Assembly (NCBI RefSeq): GCF_030272615.1
Contig: NC_081415.1
Span: 605,563,137 to 605,627,136 of the forward strand
DNA length: 64,000 nt
Direction of reading: 5' to 3'
From: Cryptomeria japonica
Lineage: Eukaryota > Streptophyta > Pinopsida > Cupressales > Cupressaceae
Of the stretch, positions 23,654 through 34,814 are shown in pieces. Both the position numbers and the translations under genes were made by a program. How positions within the stretch are numbered: position 1 is the stretch's first letter; each line of letters starts with the position of its first letter. Under the pieces are notes generated by a model. That model did no database searches. It saw only the letters and a program-made list of their open reading frames with translations, and was not told the DNA's origin.

Positions 23654-24805
23654 ATGGCAACTAATAGTTCAACTCATGTTTTCTGCAAGGATAGCCCTAG
23701 GCTTGATTAAACAAACTATGGAGTATGGAAGATTCAGATGGAGACTCATTTAAGATGCATTGGAAAGGAAAATTGGGAAATAACTCAAAATGGTTACACT
23801 CCTCATAATTTGGCATCTGGCATTCTCGCACTGGCATACTTAGATAAGAACATTGAGAATGACCACAGAGCTAAAGAATCCCTCTTAAGTGCCTTATCAG
23901 ATCAGCAAATCATGGGACTATCAGAGAAATCATTGGCAAAAGATATATGGGACAAGTTGGAGACTCTAAATGAAGGTGATCCTACTGTTAAAATTGCAAA
24001 ACTTGAATGTTATTGGGTAAGATATGAAAGCTTGAAGATGGAGGAAGATGAAAGAATTTATGCATTCATGGAAAGGGTTAATGAAATTGTATTAGGAATT
24101 CAGTGATGTGGTGGAACTCTGAGCAAGGAAGAGATTGTTTCAAAAGTGTTAAGGGTTTTTCTACCGGCATATAAGATGAATGTAACTATAATTAATGAGC
24201 TAAGAAGCATGCCTAATTCTTCTATCAATAGAGATACTCCTGTTGGAAAGATATCTACTTTTGAGCTTGAAGAATTTGGTTCTCCTGGAGCTGCAAAGAT
24301 TGATACTGCATTTAAGGCATCTACATCAACAACCGGCAAGCAAGATTGGGAAGTTTTGTATGCAAAGGAATTGGAAGAGATCAGGAAAGAAGATGAAGAG
24401 CTTGAGAAAATTGAATCCCTATTTGCTAGAAGGATACCTAGAGGTCTGTCAAGAAGTAAGTATGAAGGAAAATCTCCTTTCAAATGTTTTGCATGTAATA
24501 AGATAGGTCATTTTGCATCTAGATGTCCTAAAAGGAATTCAAAATCAAAAGAAAGAGAAAGAAGATCTTTTAAGCCTAACCCTAAATATAAGATCAAGCA
24601 TAGGTATAGGAAATAAAAAAACAAATCATGCTACTATGTTGATGAGGAAGGACTAACTGATGACTCAAAAGAATAACCGACAAGAGATTCAACTAGTAGA
24701 TCTGGCAATGGAAAAGATTGGGTATTTTGTGCTATGAAGGAAGATGATCCATAACCAGTTATCAAGAATGAGGAAAATGCCCTTGCAACTATAATCTCAC
24801 CAAAA
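23654..24805 (+). pseudogene. Element D copia gag, truncated by element G
   Basis: One frame starts at ATG 23654 (MATNSSTHVF) and keeps its frame through the whole region. Stops occur at codon 19 (23708), at 24103 and later. It contains YGVWKIQMETHLRCIG, DKLETLNEGD, MEEDERIYAFMERVNE and a CCHC knuckle, CFACNKIGHFASRC (about 24485-24526). A Lys/Arg-rich stretch follows, then CYYVDEEG, as in E and F. The reading ends at ENALATIIS where G's LTR begins, just before the protease. Gag would form the virus-like particle; this copy cannot be made because of the early stop. Confidence 0.85.
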
Positions 24806-24881
24806 TGTAATGGTGGGTGAAAAATGTGTGAATGGGAGATCAAAAGGAAAACTACCCTTTCCCTCCAAGGAGAGATGAGAG

Positions 24882-26023
24882 TGTTGATATTATGGATGAC
24901 TTCATCATGTGTTGCATTGGTTTTGTCATTGATGTCAACACTTATCTTCTTGGAAGTTTACATTGTTGATTTGGCACTATGGTTATATTGGTTTATTGTT
25001 GAACCAACATATTGTGTTCACCAGTATGGATATTGGCATATGCAAAGTCATCGATATATGTTCACTAGCAGGTTATATTGTTCACCGATGGTGATGATGA
25101 CTTGTTATCACTTGGAGATCATTTGGTTATGTCGAAGACATGGATTGAAAGTTTGGATTTGATTTTTTTCTTATTGGTCTAATCGGGTTGACAGATTTGC
25201 CTTTACTGGTAGATAGGTCTAGGTTATGGACCGTTACATGATATCTACTCCAGATCAGCACTGCAAGTTATGAAGATGGTTTATTGATTGGATAATATGG
25301 TAAATGTATTAAGCCTACATGTTGTATCACATCAAGACTTATTTGTAATTGATTTAATTGTAATATCTTTAGTGAGTCAACCTATACATTTGGTCCTAGG
25401 TTTTGTATAAATGATTGTAAGATCTTATTGAAGATCATATATAGTATGAGTGTGTTCAAATATTGAAGAGCGAAAATAAGTAGATCCTTGTGTGAATCAC
25501 GTAGACATTATTTGAAGGTTGAAGGAAGGTTATGAAGGTGTTTGGCACTCATGTTCAGAGCTTAAACTAGTACTAAATCTAGCATTGCAAATGCTATCTT
25601 GAGTATTACATTATCATTGGATTTAACTATCCAATTGTAGTGAGTGTAACTCCTATTTTGTGATTGAGCAGTGAGCTCTAGATGGTTGGCCTTTCTGCAT
25701 GTGCAAACCCCATTTGTATACACTTACTATCTACACTAGTATCATCTGATTGTGGGTAAGGTTTCCCACCATGGTTTTTCCCCTTACCAGGTTTCCATGT
25801 CAAATTCTATGTGTCATGTGTTGTGGATGTTGTTTCTATTTGTGTTCCATGCATTAAGTTAAACTGGTACTGCTATAACTGTTAATCTATTTTACCAGCA
25901 CTTAATTTTGGTTTACCGGCACTAAGTTTAAGTTGGAATAATTTGCATTTGGATTACAATTTATAAAAATAGTGCACAATTGATTCATCCCCCTCTCTCA
26001 GTTGTCCTTCCTAGTTCCTAACA
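24882..26023 (+). repeat. Element E 5' LTR
   Basis: It is 1142 bp, from TGTTGATATTATGG to CTAACA. A TATA-like TGTATAAATG lies at 25405-25414. Compared with the 3' LTR it retains about 33 bp near 24915-24950 that the 3' copy lacks, which accounts for the length difference. Confidence 0.9.
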
Positions 26024-26025
26024 AT

Positions 26026-26037
26026 TGGTATCAGAGC
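26026..26037 (+). promoter_or_regulatory. Element E primer binding site
   Basis: TGGTATCAGAGC lies two bases after the LTR and is an exact complement of the initiator-Met tRNA 3' end. Confidence 0.9.
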
Positions 26038-26080
26038 TAAGTCCTCTTTTTGCAGAAGCCTAACAACTTGAGGAGATCCT

Positions 26081-27136
26081 ATGGCAACAAATATTTTCAG
26101 GAAGGACAGCCTGAAACTTGATTGAACTAACTATGGTATATGGAAGATCAGAATAGAAACACATCTAAACTTCATTCGAAGAGATATATGGGATGTTACA
26201 AATAATGGTTATGTTGGTCCTACACTGAATCAATCACATCCACCAACATTGGCTAAGGAGTTGGACAATGATTGCAAAGCAAGAGAAGCACTTCTGAGCG
26301 CATTATCAGATCAGAAAATCATGGGATTATCAGACTGATCTACTACTAAATCTATTTAAGATAAACTGGAAACACTGAATGAAGGAGATACCACTATCAA
26401 TATTGCAAAATGAGAATGTTACTGGATCAGGTATGAAAATTAAAAAATGGAAGAAGATGAAAGAATTTCTGCATTTATGGAAAGAGTTAATGAAATTATT
26501 TTAGGAATACAATGTTGTGGACGATCCTTAAGTGAAGATGAAATTGTGTCTAAAGTTTTAAGAGCTTTTCCACCAGCTTACAAAATGAAAGTGATTTCTA
26601 TTAATGAGTTGAGAACAATGCCTAATACTTTAGTTTCTAGAGATACCTTGGTTGGAAAACTTTTTGCATTTGAGCTTGAAGAATTTGGTCCTATTGCTAC
26701 AGTCAAGACTAATTTATCTTTCAAAGCATCATCAACATCATCATCATCTAATAAAACTAATTGGAAAGAACTTTATGCAAAAGAATTTGAAGATATGAGG
26801 AGAGAAAATGAAGAACTTGAAGCACTATTTGCAAGAAAGATGCCTAAAGGTCCAACAGGAAGTAAGTATGAAGGTAAAACACCTTTCAAATGTTTTAATT
26901 GCAAGAAAGTTGATCATATAGCTTCTAGGTGTCCTAATAGACATGCAAGACTAAGGGAGAAAGAAAAAAGATCATATAAGCCTAACCCTGAATATCAAAG
27001 ATATAGTTTTAAGAAATGTTACTATGCAGATGAAGGTGTTACAGATGATTTAGATGAGGATCCAATAGATAGTGGATGGGATTTTGTTGCAATAAAAGAA
27101 GATCAACCAACACCTATTGCCAAACTGGTAGAGTAG
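26081..27136 (+). pseudogene. Element E copia gag
   Basis: The frame starts at ATG 26081 (MATNIFRKDSLKLD) and meets a stop at codon 15 (26123-26125), with further stops near 26336, 26356, 26411 and 26441. From 26447 it is open for 229 codons. It contains MEEDERISAFMERVNEII, AFPPAYKMKV, a Ser-rich linker, a CCHC knuckle CFNCKKVDHIASRC (about 26890-26931) and CYYADEGVTDD. The gag would package element RNA. In element F the codon at the early stop is GGA, so the break is specific to some copies. Confidence 0.85.
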
Positions 27137-28434
27137 GCACTGGAAGCAAAAAATAAAGAAAAGGATGAATGGATAATAGATAGTGGATGCTCGCATCATA
27201 TAATAGGTGATAAAAGGAAATTCCTATATTTTCAGGAAATTCATGGAGGTCTAGTAATGTTTGGACATAATAAAACTTGTTTCATCAAAGGAAGAGGCAC
27301 TATATCTTTGGATGGTAAGCACAATACTGAAAATGTTTATTATATAGAAGGTTTAAAGCATAGTAGTTTGAGTGTTGGTCAGTTAGTTGAGAAAGGATTT
27401 CAATTACAATTAAAGAATGGGAAATGCAAAATCATAAACAGAACTGGATTGGAGATTGCAACTGCTAATGAGACTAAAGGTAATATCTTTCACTTGAATA
27501 TCAGTGATAAGACATGTTTGATTGAACACATTGACAAAAGTAGTTGGTTATGGCATAAAAGACTTTGTCATGTGAATTTTGATTGCATTGTAAAAATCAG
27601 TTCAACTAAGCCAGTAAAGGATTTACCTAAGATAGTGAAACCTCGTAATTCGGTATGCAAGGAATGTCAAGTGGGAAAGAAAGTTAGAACAACATTTAAA
27701 AGCATTATTGAGAAATCCAATAATATTCTTGATCTAATTCATATTGATTTGAGCAAGAACAAAAAGTCTACAAGGAGATAGATACTTATGCTAATAATTG
27801 ATTATTATTCTAAAATGTGTTGGGTTACTTTTCTTAGATAAAAATAAGAAGCTTTTGGAAGATTCAAGATATACAAGGCAATGTTAGAGAATGAAACCGA
27901 CAAGAAAATCAAATGTTTGAGATCAGATCAAGGAGGAGAATTTATATCTAGAGAATTTAATGCATTCTGTGAAGTGAATGGAATCAAAAGACAACTATCA
28001 GCACCCCAGACACCCCAATAGAATGGAGTTGTGGAAAGGAAGAACAAAAATATTTTGGATGCAACAAGAACCATGTTAATGGAAGTGAATCTACCTCATG
28101 TGTACTAGAGAGAAGTAGTGAATACAATGGTTTATACTTTCAACAGAGTTCACATCAAAAGTGAAACTGGTAAGACCCCTTATGAACTACGGTTTGGTCA
28201 TATTCATACTCTTAAGTACTTTAGAATATTTGGAAGCAAATGTTATATTAGAAGGGATGAGTATATTGGTAAATTTGATCCTAGAAGTGATGAAGGAATA
28301 TTTCTTGGTTATTCTTCTAAAAGTAAGGCATATAGATGTTTTAATAAAAGGTTACAAAAAATCATTGACAGTACTAATGTGAAGATAGATGAATATTTTA
28401 GAGGAGATTCAAGATTTCTAGAATAGACAGTTGA
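27137..28434 (+). pseudogene. Element E protease and integrase
   Basis: The protease active site DSGCSHH lies at about 27180-27200, preceded by KDEWII. The pre-integrase and zinc-binding part reads LWHKRLCHVNFD (about 27550) and VCKECQVGKKV (about 27650). The core includes DYYSKMCWVTF, RSDQGGEFISREF and, after a stop, NGVVERKNKNILDATRTML (the catalytic Glu region, about 28025-28075). It continues with TPYELRFGH and DEGIFLGYSSKSKAYRCFN. It would cut and join element DNA to the genome. Several stops, and a short deletion near 27750-27790 relative to F, break it. Confidence 0.85.
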
Positions 28435-28435
28435 A

Positions 28436-30209
28436 ATGATTATAGATCAACCGTCACAGATTGCACCAGTACTGAGTGAAGACCCAATCACACCAGCATC
28501 ATCGAAAAACTCAACTATGACTAAAGAACAACAACCTGTGAATGTTAATCAGAACAAACCCAGGTATGTAAGACCGAATCATTCAGAGAATCAGATAATT
28601 GGAAATAAGAATCAAGGTATTATGACTAGAGGAAGATTGGCAAATAAAGAGGTATGTTTAATTTCTCAAGTTGAACCAACATTTGTTATTGAAACATGTC
28701 AGGATGAACATTGGATAAAAGAAATGGAAGATGAATTAGAACAAATTGAAAAGAACAATACTTGGACATTGGTTCCCTGGCCTAAAGACAAAAATGTAAT
28801 TGGAACTAAATGGGTATATAGAAATAAACTTAATGAGAATGTTGAAGTAATCAGGAACAAAGCAAGATTAGTTTGTAAAGGTTATTCATAGAAAGAAGTA
28901 ATGGGTTATAATGAAACCTTTGCATCAGTAGCCAGAATTGAGGCAGTTAGACTATTTCTTGCATTTGCAGCTTATAAGACCTATAAAGTTTATCAAATGG
29001 ATGTAAAATGTGCATTTTTGAATGGAGATCTTGAGGAGGAAGTTTACATTGAACAACTTGATGGATTTTCATTGACAGATAATAAGGATATGGTTTGCGA
29101 GTTAAGAAAAGCTTTATATTGATTGAAGCAAGCTCCCAGAGCTTGGTATGTTAGATTGGATAAATATCTTTTGAAGCTTGGTTACACAAAAGGTAATGTT
29201 GACAACAATTTGTATTACAAAGTTACCAATGATGATATTTTGGTTATTGAAGTATTTTTGGATGATATCATTTTTGGAGGTGAAGATGAATTATGTACGG
29301 ACTTTTATAACAAGATGTGGGAAGAAATTGAAATATCTATGATTGGAGAGATAAAATTATTTTTTAGGTTTGCATATTTCACAAACAGATAAAGGTATAT
29401 TCATATGTCAAACAAAATACTTGAAGGAACTTTTGAAGAAATTTGGTATGGAAAATTCCAAATTGGTAAGTACTCCCATGACTACAACTAATAAATTAAC
29501 ATTGAAGGCTGATTCAGCTCCTATTAATCTGACAAGGTACAAATCTATGATAAGAAGATTATTGTATTTGACACAAACTAGACTTGATATAATGAATGCA
29601 GTATGTATTGTATCAAGATTTCAAAGAAATCTTAAAGAAAATCATCAATCTGTAGTTAAAAGGATTTTTTGGTACCTACAAGGCACATCAAATCTTGGTT
29701 TATGGTATCCTAAAGATAAAAAATTTGATTTATGTGCATACCTTGATGCAAATTGGGCAAGAGATGTAGATGATATAAAGAGTACCACTGGTAGTGCATT
29801 CTTTCTTAGCAGAAGATTGATTTCATGGATAAGTAAGAAGCAAACTTGTACATCATTATCAACAGCAAAATCAGAATATGTTGTAGTAGCAACTAATTGT
29901 ACTCAGGTATTATGGATCAATCAAATGTTGAAGGATATAAAGGTAAAATGCAAAGAACCAATAATCATTTATTGTGATAATTCAACAGCAATTGATATAT
30001 CAAAGGATCTAGTATTTTACTCTAAGACAAAGCATGTTTCTATTAAGTACAATTTTCTGAAAGAGAATGTTGAAGCAAATGAAGTGAAATTGGTTTATAT
30101 GAATACTAAAGATAAAAATGCAGATATCTTTACAAATCCTTTGCCTAAGGAAACATTTGAATATATCAGAGATCAGCTCGGGGTAATTTCCCCACTGGTA
30201 GAGACTTGA
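28436..30209 (+). pseudogene. Element E reverse transcriptase and RNase H
   Basis: The RT part reads [30 protein letters not shown] then a stop, [40 protein letters not shown] and KQAPRAWYVRLDKYL. The active site is FLDD (EVFLDDIIFGGED, about 29253-29292) instead of the usual YVDD or FVDD. A frameshift near 29370 follows. The RNase H (29370-30209) has LGLWYPKDKKFDLCAYLDAN, TTGSAFFLSRRLISW, STAKSEYVVVATNC and CDNSTAIDIS, then KTKHVSIKYNFLKENVE and ADIFTNPLPKETFEYIRDQL, ending at GVISPLVET. The order is typical of copia pol. The copy is dead. Confidence 0.85.
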
Positions 30210-30288
30210 ATGATGAAGATTGGCATCAAACTAGTAGGGACTAACAGAAAAAATCTTTTTCCGGCTTTGATGAAGGAGAGATACTTCT

Positions 30289-30565
30289 CAGGGGGAGTAG
30301 TTGGTTGAATATTATGTTTTTGAATTCTTAACTTCTTTGGCATTTGATGTCAAAGAGGGAGAGATATCTATAGAAAAACATTATACCTTAAGGGAGAGAT
30401 ATACTCTTTCAATATATGTACTTTTGGTTTTGGTTTCAATTTCTATTACAAAACTTTGTATTGATCTATTTTTGGGAGATTGTTGGTGTATTGGTTTTTG
30501 CCACTCTATTTTGGCACTTAGATGTTTTTCCATCTAGTGTTGCCATCAATGCCATAGGGGGAGAT
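30289..30565 (+). promoter_or_regulatory. Element E polypurine tracts before the 3' LTR
   Basis: After pol there are at least four purine runs: CAGGGGGAGTAG (about 30289), AAAGAGGGAGAGATATC (about 30350), AAGGGAGAGATATAC (about 30388) and TAGGGGGAGAT (about 30555). The last one directly abuts the LTR and is the likely plus-strand primer. Multiple polypurine tracts are a described feature of Sireviruses. Confidence 0.7.
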
Positions 30566-31674
30566 TGTTGGTATTATGGATGACTTCATCATGTGTTGCA
30601 TTCATTTTGGAAGTCTACAATGTTGATTTGGCACTATGGTTATATTGGTTTATTGTTGAACTGACATTGTGTTCACTGATACGGATATTGGCTTATGCAT
30701 AGTCACTGGTATAGGTTCACTAGTAAGTTATATTGTTCACCGATAGTGATGATGACTTGCTATCACTTGGAGATCATTTGGTTATTTCGAAGACATGGAT
30801 TGGAAGTTTGGATTTGGTGTTTTTATTATTGGTCTAATTAGGTTGACAAATTTGCCTTTACCAAATAGGTCTAGGTTATGGACTGGTACATGATATCTAC
30901 TCCGGATCAGCACGACACATTATGAAGATGGTTTATTGATTGGATAATATGGTAAATGTGTTGAGCCAACATGTTGTATTACATCAAGACTTATTTGTAA
31001 TTGATTTAATTGTAATATCTTTAGTGAGCCGACCTATACATTTGGTCTTAGGTTTTGTATAAATGATTGTAAGATCTTATTGAAGATCATATATGGTATG
31101 AGTGTGTTTGAATATTGAAGAGCAAAAATAAGCAGATCCTTGTGTGAATCATGCAGACATTATTTCAAGGTTGAAGGAGGTTATGAAGTTGTTTGGCAGT
31201 CATGTTCAGAGCTTAAACTGGTACTGAATCCAGTATTGTAGATGCTATCTTGAGCAGTACATTATCATTGGATTTAACCATCCAATTGTAGTTAGTGTTA
31301 CTCCTATTTTGTGATTGAGAAGTGAGCTCTAGGTGGTTGGTCTTTCTACATGTGCAGACCCCATTTGTATACACTTACTATCTACAGCAGTATCATCTGA
31401 TTGTGGGTAAGGTTTCCCACTGTGGTTTTTCCCCTTACTAGGTTTCCACATCAAAATCTTTGTGTCATGTGTTGTGGATGTTGTTTCTCTTTATGTTTCA
31501 TGCATTAAATTAAACCGATACTCCTATAAATATTAATATGTTTTATCGACACTTAAGTTTGGTTTACTAGCAATACGTTTAAGTTGGAATAATTTGCATT
31601 TGGATTACAATTTATAAAACTGGTTCACAACTGATTCACCCCCCCCTCTTAGTTGTCCTTCCTGGTTCCTAATA
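30566..31674 (+). repeat. Element E 3' LTR
   Basis: It is 1109 bp, from TGTTGGTATTATGG to GGTTCCTAATA, with the final CA changed to TA. It matches the 5' LTR apart from substitutions and a deletion of about 33 bp near 30600. Confidence 0.9.
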
Positions 31675-32761
31675 GAGAGATTCACTACGGATTTACCTTC
31701 AAACACTTTTCACCTATTACATTGGAAGGGGAGAGGAGAATTCACTAGATTCAATCTCCAAAGAATAAGATAGAACTCTAAGTGAAATGGGAATGATAAG
31801 ATAATACCCTCTTCCTATTTGAAATGAAAAGGAATTGATTGAATTATGTATTGCAAAAGTGACAAAGAACTGATTATAACTTGAGATTGGAGTATGGGAT
31901 GAAATTGTGCACCTGGATCTAGTAGTAATATGTCGAAACAAAGTCACCCTATGAATTTGAGGAAAATTTTCCCAGACTGTGGTTGGAATGTACATGATCC
32001 TCTAAAAAATCCACGAAATGAAAAGGGTTTTTCTACCTCTGCAAATGGAGCTTGAATCTGAAAGTACAACTGTGCACCTACAACCTATAGACAAAATAGA
32101 GAGGAAAATTGGTTGGTATTGGGGTCTTTCCTTCAGGCCAAACCCATGTTTTGGAATTAACCAAGTAATGAAAGAAATTACTTGCAAGTAGATGTAAATG
32201 AAAGACTGAAATGTAAATCACCTCAAGGGAGGTTGTGATAGCAATGTTGATAGAAATTCTTGTTTGGAATGGAATGTTGGAATTAATCTCCTCTTCAATG
32301 GTTGAATCCTTGACTTGAATGCAACACCTAGCCTTGAAGGGAGACTTGAGAATGCTCTTGAATGCTTGATCTCATGTAAACTTCCCACTCATCCAACTTA
32401 TCCAACTTAAATACATGTCAATTAGGGTTAATGAAACTAATTTTTTTATAGGTCGACATCGAGGAAGTTTTCTCGCTCACTGCACAACCTACAATGCATG
32501 CTTAGGAAAGGTCCTACCCCAAAATAGGGTAGGGATAGGGGCACCACACCCCTATCCTAGGAAGACAAGGGTGCCACACCCCTAAATTGCCCCTTTCTCT
32601 AGGGCAGAGTGTAGAAAGGGTGGTGCGGAGGCCAAGGGAGAAGTAGATTCTGAGGGTTGAGAAGTCTCTGGTCTCCAATCAGGCTAGGAGATTCGATCTA
32701 ACATGTGTGAGGACCCTAATGCGGTGGAAAATTTCTAGGGTCACAATTTTATGACACTACA

Positions 32762-33548
32762 TTTAGCCCCCACTTTAGAGGGAGTATGAATGTACACCAA
32801 TACTGTTGGTAAAGTACAAGGAAATAAGATTGAAATAATTTTACCATGTTAAGGAGGCAAGATGCACCAAGCCCCCAGTGGACTTAGGATCTTATGACTT
32901 CGATTGACAAAGTAAAAGGGAAGATCAAGAAGGGGAGAACCATGACTACAAGTAGCAAAGTTCCCCTCGCTATGAGTCATGAAAGGAAGGATACTAAAGA
33001 TTACAAAGCAAAATAGAGTTCACTAAGTAATTCTAAGTATCAAGAAGGGAAATATGAGCGGAGTGTATTCCCCCATGTTAAATCGATTGTGCATGCCTTA
33101 TCAAGAGCGATTGCTTTAAGGTAGGATACACCCAAGAGAGACAGAAGAGAGGGAGCACGTTATCACAAGGATTTAGCCCCCAATCAAGGAATAAATCCAA
33201 GGATAATGAACACAAAACACAAGGTATGAGGTAGTTTCACTTTCCTTGCGATCAGTATGTTGTATGATAACTCATGTATAACATGTATGTATATGTGCAT
33301 ATAATAATCGCCATTCCCCAAAGGATACTACCTTAGAAGAAAGGGAAGAGAGAATTTCTTTTGAGTCAACATGAAAGAGACCAAGAAAAGATCTCAATGC
33401 TTGGCATCATCCCCAAATAGACATTTAGGGAACAATAGAAGAATAGGGATACACATAGAAGAATGGTCACAAAAGAGAAAGAAAGAAGAGAGAGAGAAGA
33501 TCTACAGTGCTAATATTTCTAATCTAGCATGACATCTGCCTCCCAATC
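32762..33548 (-). other. Element G 3' untranslated interior
   Basis: No frame is seen. On the minus strand it ends in the polypurine tract AAAGTGGGGGCTAAA beside the 3' LTR. The stretch is clearly related to 62010-62752 in element H (for example CTTTTACTTTGTCAATC and TTAGTCCACTGGGGGC), so the family conserves a 0.75-0.8 kb 3' untranslated region. Confidence 0.7.
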
Positions 33549-33869
33549 TCATTGACCACTATTTTGGGAAGGTGAGAAACATGCCAGAGGAGCGACATCG
33601 AGCACAATAGATGGAGCTATCACAAGATCCAAACAAGGACTATGCTCATGTTGTAAGTCACTTTGTTCAATTCTAGGAGCTAGGATTAGGGTTTGTAAAA
33701 ATTTAGTTGATAAATACTTATCCACATCAACATATTCATACTCACTATCATAAGCATTAGGAGTTGTATTTCCATCATGAATAATGTTTTCACCCATTTC
33801 TTCATCAAAATTTTGAGAAAGAGGAGCAAGAACATGAATAGGAGTAAAAGTATCACATGTTTTGTTCAA
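33549..33869 (-). pseudogene. Element G conserved C-terminal tail protein segment
   Basis: The reading ends YVDVDKYLSTKFLQTLILAP, HEHSPCLDLVIAPSIVLDV and CFSPSQNSGQ before the stop at 33549. Element H has the same segment (61826-62008) with roughly 70 percent identity over about 50 residues. Conservation in two diverged copies argues it was a real coding end, but I do not recognise a domain. It follows the gag-protease region directly, in the place where an autonomous element would carry pol. Confidence 0.55.
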
Positions 33870-34112
33870 CGTATGATTTGGACATGTAGGGTGAACATCT
33901 TACTTGGGAAAAAAGAGAATCATGTCCATTGTCAGAGTTTGAGGAGATTGAGTATTTTGAGGGATAGCTTCATGAGATCGAACATGACATCTTTGTCAAC
34001 ACTCTCTCGCACAATGATTTCATCGAGTCTTAGTGGAAGGCTAAGAAGGAGGAGGAACACCTAAAAAAGTAGGAATTTTTCTCTCCTTGATAGTTGAAGG
34101 TTTAGGTTGAGG

Positions 34113-34784
34113 TCATTTAGGTTGAATAAGAGGAGAAGCATGCCTCTTCTCTTGATAAGAGGAAGGAGGTGGAACTACACCATACAAAAGAGGAATATTA
34201 GGTGTAGGAAGGAGTCCAGGTCCATCATGAGGAGGAGGTATAGGTCTAAGCTTAGGAAGAATATTATTGTTCTTCTTAGGAGAAGGTATAGTCACATCCA
34301 TAGGAATAGGTTGGTGATATCCCTTAGGAGGGAGATTAGTTCTATCTGTGAGGGGAAGAACCTCATCTTGAAGAATAATAGCAATTTCAAGTGTTGGGGA
34401 TCTAGGTTGACTTAAGGATAAGTTTATATCTTTCTTCCATTTTTGATAAGATTGTAAAAGAGCATCAGTCCTTGATGGAAGAGATTGAAATTGTTTAGGC
34501 CAAAAGAAATCAATACAAACATCAAGGCTTCTTTCAGATGGATGAAATAAGTTATAGTTCACGGTTATGATTTCTCTATTGTGAGGAAATTTCAGACAAT
34601 TGGGGATTAGAGAAGCAATAGTCTTCATGGAAGATAGCCAAGGATAGCCCAACTTCACATGGAATAACTCGGAAGAGGGCATGATAACAAAGTCAACATA
34701 CATGGATTTAGTATGAACTTCAATAGGAAGGGTGATAGAGCCAATGCTAGGACAAGATAATCCATCAAATAACTTCACAACCAC
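34113..34784 (-). pseudogene. Element G protease-like and Pro-rich region
   Basis: The minus-strand frame reads MVVKLFDGLSCPSIGSITLP, then VDFVIMPSSELFHVKLGYPW and LIPNCLKFPH. This matches the second half of a gypsy retropepsin (an L-G-R-P-W-like motif, here LGYPW). The active-site half lies just upstream at about 34870-34900 (GALIGPSCMVNIITEEY), where the D-T/S-G triad reads I-G-P, so catalysis is doubtful. The C-terminal 100 residues are Pro/Ser/Lys-rich (IPPPHDGPGLLPTPNIP) and probably disordered. No RT follows. Confidence 0.6.
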
Positions 34785-34814
34785 ATTAGAAGCATCATAT
34801 ATTGGTTTATGAAA

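Larger units (their letters stand above)
22397..24805 (+). mobile_element. Element D: Ty1/copia retrotransposon, 5' part only
   Basis: It has a 1.2-kb LTR, a primer site and a gag that stops at 24805, where the minus-strand element G begins. Its LTR start (TGTTGGCC...), its LTR end (CCTAACA) and its gag match E and F further right, so the three are one family. The rest of D should lie beyond the right edge of the window, because everything to the right is nested in G or in elements within G. Confidence 0.8.
24882..31674 (+). mobile_element. Element E: full-length Ty1/copia (Sirevirus-like), TSD GAGAG
   Basis: 6793 bp, with a 1142-bp 5' LTR, primer site, gag-pol, several polypurine tracts and a 1109-bp 3' LTR. 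GAGAG flanks it at 24877-24881 and 31675-31679. Integrase lies before RT, the copia order. The Sirevirus-like label is inferred from the repeated polypurine tracts and the RNase H tail (HVSIKYNFLKENVE). Coding is broken by stops and at least one frameshift (near 29370). Confidence 0.9.
24806..32761 (-). repeat. Element G 3' LTR, interrupted by copia E
   Basis: Plus-strand segments 24806-24881 and 31680-32761 join to an LTR of about 1158 bp. On the minus strand it starts TGTAGTGTCATAAAATTG and ends CCACCATTACA. The E insertion point is proven by the uninterrupted 5' LTR copy near 43050-43060 (GATGAGAG then TTTCGCTATGG) and the repeated GAGAG. A TATTTAAG box lies on the minus strand near 32406-32413. 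Confidence 0.85.

Noticed and set aside
24243-24506. Alternative-frame peptides overlapping copia gag
   Set aside because: They are in the wrong frame of a well-recognised gag and have no homologous open frame in E or F.
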